A stretch of DNA of 64,000 bases from JASHVB01 sp035523995 (GTDB lineage: Bacteria > Pseudomonadota > Alphaproteobacteria > Acetobacterales > Acetobacteraceae). The position numbers and the translations under genes are program-made. The notes under the pieces are model-generated. The model searched no databases and was not told the DNA's origin. It worked only from the letters and a program-made list of their open reading frames with translations. Location: contig DATKPQ010000154.1 of assembly GCA_035523995.1 (NCBI GenBank), positions 1 to 64,000 on the forward strand. Reading direction: 5' to 3'. This document shows, in pieces, positions 59,640 to 64,000 of this stretch (position 1 is the first letter of the stretch; each line of letters begins with the position of its first letter).

Positions 59640-60425
59640 ATGGTCACAGGCGCGCGAATTCCGTTGACCGTGGATCTCAGCGAGTTGCGCGTTGCGATCA
59701 CCGGCGGCGGCGACGGCATTGGCCGGGTGATGGCCGATAGTTTTGTCGATTGCGGGGCGCGTGTGTTCGTCTCCGATGTCGATCAGGAGTCGTTGGCATC
59801 CTGCGGCCATCCCGGCATGCGGGCTGACGCCGGCGTGCCGGCGGATTGCGAGGCGTTCGTCGACACCGCGCTCGCGCATTTGGGCGGGCTGGATGTGCTG
59901 GTGAATAACGCCGGCATCGCCGGCCCGACCGCGCCGGTGGAGCAAGTGACGCCCGAGGCGCTGGATGCGACGTTGCGCATCGATCTGGCGTCGATGTTTC
60001 ATTGCTCGCGGCGCGCGATTCCGGCGTTGCGCGCAGCGGGCGGCGGGGCGATCATCAATTTGAGTTCCGCTGCCGGGCGCTTCGGCTTTCCCCTGCGTGC
60101 GCCCTATTCTGCGGCGAAATGGGGCGTGGTGGGATTCACCAAGACGCTGTCGATCGAACTTGGCGCCGATGGCATCCGGGTCAATGCGATCCTGCCCGGC
60201 CCGGTGGACGGGCCGCGGATTCGTGCGGTGATCAAGGCGAAGGCGGAAGCGGCGGGAATTTCGGAAAATGAGATGACGGTGCGCACTGTGGCCACCACCT
60301 CGCTGCGCTGTTTTGTTACGCAGCAGGATGTTGCCAACATGGCGCTGTATCTGGCGAGCCCATTCGGTGCGACGGTCAGCGGCCAGGCGATCGCGATCGA
60401 CGGCGATATGCAGACGACGATGTAG
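59640..60425 (+). CDS. short-chain dehydrogenase/reductase
   Basis: A 261-residue SDR. The cofactor motif is ITGGGDGIGRVM, NNAG is VLVNNAG, and the catalytic residues are in LSSAAGRFGFPLRAPYSAAKWG (Ser and Y-x3-K). The acidic Asp in VSDVDQ favours NAD. ATG 59640 follows AGGAGG at 59628-59633. It is 11 bases before the alcohol dehydrogenase gene, so the two form an operon; the shared substrate is probably a polyol or sugar acid, but this is inference. Confidence 0.92.
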   Translation: MVTGARIPLTVDLSELRVAITGGGDGIGRVMADSFVDCGARVFVSDVDQESLASCGHPGMRADAGVPADCEAFVDTALAHLGGLDVLVNNAGIAGPTAPVEQVTPEALDATLRIDLASMFHCSRRAIPALRAAGGGAIINLSSAAGRFGFPLRAPYSAAKWGVVGFTKTLSIELGADGIRVNAILPGPVDGPRIRAVIKAKAEAAGISENEMTVRTVATTSLRCFVTQQDVANMALYLASPFGATVSGQAIAIDGDMQTTM

Positions 60426-60436
60426 GGAGAAAATTC

Positions 60437-61468
60437 ATGCGCGCGGCGGTATTTCATCGCGAGGGTTCGCCGTTGTCGATCGAGGATCGCCAGACGCCCA
60501 CTGCGCGTCCTGGTGAAGTTGTGCTGAGGGTTGCCTATTGCGGCATCTGCGGCACCGACCTGCATGCAACGGAAAAGAGCGCGGTCCCGCTGGAGCCGGA
60601 CACCGTGCTGGGCCACGAGTTCTCCGGCACGGTCGCGGAATCCGCGGCACCTGGCTGGCAGCAAGGCGACCGTATCATCGGGCTGCCGCTGGTTGAGTGC
60701 GATGACTGCCGGCCGCTTGGCGGTTGCCGCGACCGGTTGGGCATTCTGTGCGGGCGCACGAAGGTGATCGGGCTCGCGGCCGATGCACCGGGTGGATACG
60801 CGGAATACCTCACGCTGCCGGCGCACAACGCGCTGCGTGTGCCGGATGCGGTGGACCTGCGCGAGGCGGCATTGACCGAACCTCTGTCAGTGGGGGCACA
60901 TGCGGTGCGGCTGGCCGGCGGGTTGCTCGGCGCGCGCGTGCTGGTGATTGGCGGCGGACCGATCGGGCTGGCGGTGACCTTGTTCGCGCGTGCCGCCGGT
61001 GCACGGCATCTGGTGGTCAGCGAACTGGACTCGGTACGGCGTGAGCGCGCAGCGATGCTTGGTGCCGGTGCGACGATCGATCCGGCGACGGGGCCGGTCG
61101 GTCCGGCATTCGCGCGCATCGCCGGTGGCGCACCGGACGTGATTTTCGAGTGCGTCGGTGCACCCGGCTTGCTGCGGCAATGCATCGAGGTCGCGCCGGT
61201 GCACGGCCGCATCATCGTTGTGGGCGTGTGCCGGCACGAGGACGCGATCCTGCCGCGCATTGCAATTCGCAAGGAACTGATGGTGCAATTTGCGTTGGGC
61301 TATACGCGCGACGAATTCGCGTTGGTGCTGGACATGCTGGCCGCGCGGCGGATCGATTGCTCGGCACTGGTGTCTGATGTGGTTGGGCTGGATGCCTTGC
61401 CGGAGATGTTCGAAAGCCTGCGGCGCCCGAATCCTCGTGCGAAGGTGCTGATCGATCCGCGACTTTAA
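60437..61468 (+). CDS. zinc-dependent alcohol dehydrogenase (MDR family)
   Basis: A 343-residue medium-chain dehydrogenase. The catalytic zinc ligands are in CGICGTDLH and GHEFSGTV, and the cofactor motif is VIGGGPIGLAVTLF. Four Cys occur in the structural-zinc region (CDDCRPLGGCRDRLGILC), but their spacing differs from the common C-x2-C-x2-C-x7-C. The protein resembles sorbitol/threonine-type dehydrogenases. It is translated 11 bases after the SDR gene with a GGGAG site upstream. Confidence 0.92.
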   Translation: MRAAVFHREGSPLSIEDRQTPTARPGEVVLRVAYCGICGTDLHATEKSAVPLEPDTVLGHEFSGTVAESAAPGWQQGDRIIGLPLVECDDCRPLGGCRDRLGILCGRTKVIGLAADAPGGYAEYLTLPAHNALRVPDAVDLREAALTEPLSVGAHAVRLAGGLLGARVLVIGGGPIGLAVTLFARAAGARHLVVSELDSVRRERAAMLGAGATIDPATGPVGPAFARIAGGAPDVIFECVGAPGLLRQCIEVAPVHGRIIVVGVCRHEDAILPRIAIRKELMVQFALGYTRDEFALVLDMLAARRIDCSALVSDVVGLDALPEMFESLRRPNPRAKVLIDPRL

Positions 61469-61668
61469 ACAAGCTGTCGGGGCCGGGATTGATCCGGTCA
61501 TCTTGCCGCGGTGATCGGGCGCACGTGTTGCATCGGAGGCCGAAGGTTCGCGCGGAGATTGCCGGGGCATGCCTGGCTGATGGAGGACCCTTGACGGCCT
61601 CCGCGCCTGCGGTTGCCAGAACTGGCCTACCCTGTACCATGCCGTCCGCATCACGGGAGGAATGCGGC

Positions 61669-62853
61669 ATGATCACGAAATTCGACAGCCTGTATGCCGG
61701 CCATGTCGATCTGGACAATGTCGGTTACGGTGGCACACCGATCAATGACCGGCTCTACTCCAACGAGCATCTCGCCACCGCGCTGGAGAAGGCGCAAGCG
61801 ATGGCGGTGCTGATGGACGGCCTGGGCTACAACGCGTTCTGGATGGCAGAGCATCATTTCCAGCGCGAAGGCACCGAGTGCATTCCCAACGTGCTGATGA
61901 TGGCGCTGCACCTGACGCATGTAACCAAGCGCCTGAAGATCGGGTGCGGGTTCAATATCACGCCGATGTGGCATCCGCTGCGTCTCGCCGAGGATTACGC
62001 CATGGCGGATATCCTCTCCGGCGGGCGGGTGATATTCGGCCTCGGCCGCGGCTATCACACGCGTGAGGTGGAGACATTCGGTTCGCCATTGCTCGACCAG
62101 AACGCCAACCGCGAGTTGTACGAAGAGCAGACGGATATCATTTTCAAGGCGTTCAATGACGAATCGTTCAGCCACAAGGGCAAGCACTATACGCTGCCGC
62201 CGGAAGTGCCGTATCGCGGCTATACGCTGAAGGAACTCACGCTGGTGCCACGTCCGTTGCGGCTTCCGGTGGAGTGCTGGCAGCCGATCCAGGGCGGCAC
62301 GATGCGCGCTATGGAGTTCATGGCGAAGCACGGGATACAGGGCATGGTCGGCGGCGGCTCGGCCGAGGGTGGTGCGATGCACAAGGTGGTGCTGGGCTGG
62401 CAGCAGGCGCATGCCAATCTGGGCAAGCATATCGAACTCGGGGAGCGGCTGTGCTTCGGGTTCCATTTCTACATGGCCGACAGCAAGGCCGACGGCATCA
62501 GGCGCGCGGCGAAATATTATGAAGAGAACATGAAGATGTTCGGCGAGCTACGGTTGGTGCGGGCGCTGACCGAGGATCAAATCGAGATCATGCGCGATCC
62601 GAGGCGGGCGCCGGGGGCGAAGCTGCCTAGGATCGAGGATGCGGTGAATGCCGGCGGGTTCCTGACGGGGAATGCGAACGAGGTCATCGACCACCTGAAG
62701 GCGCTGGAAGAAAAATATCCGGCGCTGGACCGGATCTCGGTCAGCCTGTCGGTTGGCGTGCCGAAATCGGAGGCGCTGGAGCAACTGCAGCGGTTTGCGG
62801 AGGAGGTGATGCCGGCGTTCCAGAAGGCACGTGTGCTGGAGCCGGCGCAGTAA
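61669..62853 (+). CDS. LLM-class flavin-dependent oxidoreductase
   Basis: A 394-residue luciferase-like monooxygenase of the bacterial luciferase/F420 fold. Markers: YNAFWMAEHHFQREG, LKIGCGFNITPMWHPLRLAE, GGRVIFGLGRGYHTREVETF and, later, GLVRPLPVECWQ-like and EAQQAGEEV-like strands. It needs reduced flavin (or F420) and O2. Substrate unknown. ATG 61669 follows GGGAGGA. It stands alone, 200 bases after the alcohol dehydrogenase. Confidence 0.9.
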   Translation: MITKFDSLYAGHVDLDNVGYGGTPINDRLYSNEHLATALEKAQAMAVLMDGLGYNAFWMAEHHFQREGTECIPNVLMMALHLTHVTKRLKIGCGFNITPMWHPLRLAEDYAMADILSGGRVIFGLGRGYHTREVETFGSPLLDQNANRELYEEQTDIIFKAFNDESFSHKGKHYTLPPEVPYRGYTLKELTLVPRPLRLPVECWQPIQGGTMRAMEFMAKHGIQGMVGGGSAEGGAMHKVVLGWQQAHANLGKHIELGERLCFGFHFYMADSKADGIRRAAKYYEENMKMFGELRLVRALTEDQIEIMRDPRRAPGAKLPRIEDAVNAGGFLTGNANEVIDHLKALEEKYPALDRISVSLSVGVPKSEALEQLQRFAEEVMPAFQKARVLEPAQ

Positions 62854-62886
62854 CGGGCCTGGCCATCGTTACGGAGCTTGCTCGTT

Positions 62887-63002
62887 ATGGCCCGCGTGAT
62901 CCAGGGCTGGTCCGGCCATCTACGCGCTATCGATCGGGGCGTGTTGTACGAAATGCGCCCGATCGGCCCGAGCAGATGGCCGGGTCAAGGCCGGCCATGA
63001 CG
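62887..63002. repeat. intergenic palindrome, ATGGCCGGG/CCCGGCCAT family
   Basis: The left part TATGGCCCGCGTGATCCAGG and the right part GATGGCCGGGTCAAGGCCGG bracket a GATCGGGCG-type middle. It lies between the convergent luciferase-like and dehydrogenase genes. Confidence 0.65.
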
Positions 63003-63013
63003 GGGGGCGGGCG

Positions 63014-63955
63014 TCACCCGGTCTTTGCCTTGTTCTCCAGAGCCTCCGCCAGCCGCTGCGGGTCCACCTCTATCTTCACTCCCGCCCGTTCCAACTGACA
63101 CAGCATGATCGCGCGGGAATCCCGATCGCCCCAGCCGCGGTTCAACCCCTCGGCCAGGTCCGCCAGTGCCAAATTCGCCAGTCGCATCGGCACGTTCAGC
63201 TCGCGTCCGAGGCCGGTGGCGAGCGATACATCCTTGTGCGCCAGGCGCAGAGCGAAGGCGGGCGGTTCGTATTTGTTCGGCAGGAACTGGTCGGTCAGAG
63301 AATCGAACGCGCCGCGGCGGCCGATCGCGCCCTGGCGCACCGCTTCCCAGATCGCCAGCGGCTCGATGCCGGCCTTCACGCCCATGCTGAACACTTCCGC
63401 GGCCGCCGCGGTGGCGATATAGCCGAAGCAGTTATGCACCAGCTTCGCCACCGATCCCGCGCCGATCGGTCCGATATAGCGTGCCGCGTCGCCGATCATG
63501 TCCAGCACCGGCTTCCAATGCTCGAACACGTCTTCGTCGCCGCCGCACCAGATCGCCAGCTTGCCGGATGCCGCGCCGCGCGGCCCGCCGCTGACCGGTG
63601 CATCGAACAGGACGGCGCCCTTCTCGCGGAATGCGTCGTGCGCTTTGCGCACGACGGTCGGCGAATTGGTAGTCAGGTCGAAATACGCGGTGCCGCGCTT
63701 GATCCCTGCCAGCAATCCAGCCGCCACGGTTTCGAACTCCGGCGGGCCGGGCAGCGACGTGAAGATCACGTCGCATTGCTCCGCCACCGCTTGCGGCGAG
63801 TCCGCCCAGATGGCGCCCTCGCGCAGGTGGCGGGCGGCTGCATCGCGGCGGATGTCGTGCACCACCAGCGTGTCGCCGCGTGCCTTCAGGCCGTTTTGCA
63901 AGTTTGCGGCCATGCTGGCACCCATGGTGCCCAGGCCGATGAATCCCGCTTGCAT
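63014..63955 (-). CDS. beta-hydroxyacid dehydrogenase (HIBADH family)
   Basis: A 313-residue NAD(P) oxidoreductase of the 3-hydroxyisobutyrate/6-phosphogluconate family. The cofactor loop is FIGLGTMGASMAANL, the substrate motif is DAPVSGGPRGAASGKL, and the catalytic Lys is in GSVAKLVHNCFGY. It oxidises a beta-hydroxyacid such as tartronate semialdehyde precursors or 3-hydroxyisobutyrate; which one is not readable. ATG 63955. A gene upstream on the same strand ends 14 bases before it. Confidence 0.92.
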   Translation of the reverse strand: MQAGFIGLGTMGASMAANLQNGLKARGDTLVVHDIRRDAAARHLREGAIWADSPQAVAEQCDVIFTSLPGPPEFETVAAGLLAGIKRGTAYFDLTTNSPTVVRKAHDAFREKGAVLFDAPVSGGPRGAASGKLAIWCGGDEDVFEHWKPVLDMIGDAARYIGPIGAGSVAKLVHNCFGYIATAAAAEVFSMGVKAGIEPLAIWEAVRQGAIGRRGAFDSLTDQFLPNKYEPPAFALRLAHKDVSLATGLGRELNVPMRLANLALADLAEGLNRGWGDRDSRAIMLCQLERAGVKIEVDPQRLAEALENKAKTG

Positions 63956-63969
63956 GTGTTGCGCCCTTC

Positions 63970-64000
63970 TTACGGATTTTCCTCGAACACTTCGCGCGCA
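63970..64000 (-). CDS. 3' end of a gene upstream (partial)
   Basis: The last 31 bases, read on the minus strand, encode AREVFEENP and a TAA at 63972-63970. This sits 14 bases before the dehydrogenase start and looks like the tail of a co-transcribed gene that lies outside the window. Only nine residues are visible. Confidence 0.4.
   Translation of the reverse strand, partial: AREVFEENP

Overview
The window is a GC-rich, gene-dense chromosomal segment of a Gram-negative bacterium. LpxD/FabZ-type lipid A and fatty acid genes, many lipoprotein signals, a perfect alphaproteobacterial-type Zur operator, a PAS-PAS hybrid histidine kinase and a short tRNA-Gln(TTG) fit an alphaproteobacterium, possibly Rhodospirillales/Acetobacteraceae. 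The family-level placement is an inference from general gene content, not from a marker gene. No rRNA operon, prophage, intact insertion sequence or CRISPR array is visible.

Layout. 1-3240: partial lipoprotein, zinc-finger protein and polA. 3343-7372: a tightly coupled five-gene cassette of four unrecognised proteins ending in a class I-like polyhydroxyalkanoate (PHA) synthase. 7839-9116: amidase. 9910-14935: ribose-type sugar ABC transporter (binding protein, double ATPase, two permeases). 15308-18853: hybrid histidine kinase, a small FlaG-like protein and a GT4 glycosyltransferase. 19003-22228: NIPSNAP protein, metallo-hydrolase, enoyl-CoA hydratase and a chimeric P450/flavoprotein remnant. 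22271-25799: fabZ and lpxD, a HEPN-like two-gene pair and a serine hydrolase. 25921-28723: arsenic operon arsR-arsM-arsC-acr3 with 4-base overlaps. 28744-36238: ABC1 kinase, oligoendopeptidase F, acyl-CoA ligase, orphan ABC ATPase, LysR regulator. 36520-39406: small secreted and envelope proteins. 39935-42657: tRNA-Gln, ispE (apparently starting at CTG) and a TPR lipoprotein. 42875-45840: zinc uptake znuB, znuC, znuA with a Zur box. 46026-54340: dipeptide-type ABC ATPase, gamma carbonic anhydrase, beta-propeller protein, acyl-CoA dehydrogenase, VOC protein, a tauD remnant, MetE-like protein and a TPR/OGT-like glycosyltransferase. 54709-55527: secreted protein built of eight 27-residue repeats. 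55852-64000: two SDRs, a higBA remnant, a DUF488-DUF488-dual-OB cassette, a lipoprotein, an alcohol dehydrogenase, a luciferase-like oxidoreductase and a beta-hydroxyacid dehydrogenase.

Three themes stand out. First, compact co-translated cassettes (PHA, ars, DUF488/dual-OB) whose genes probably act together. Second, decay: a tauD gene reduced to its two ends, a higBA pair reduced to the toxin end and antitoxin tail, and a P450 fused to the tail of a flavoprotein disulfide reductase all point to deletion-driven loss. Third, at least three families of dispersed intergenic palindromes, centred on TGTCATTGCGAG, on a TGTCATTGCGAGTTGCCACCGG variant, and on ATGGCCGGGTCAGGCCCGGCCAT. They fill many of the larger gaps, including the space between znuA and znuC.
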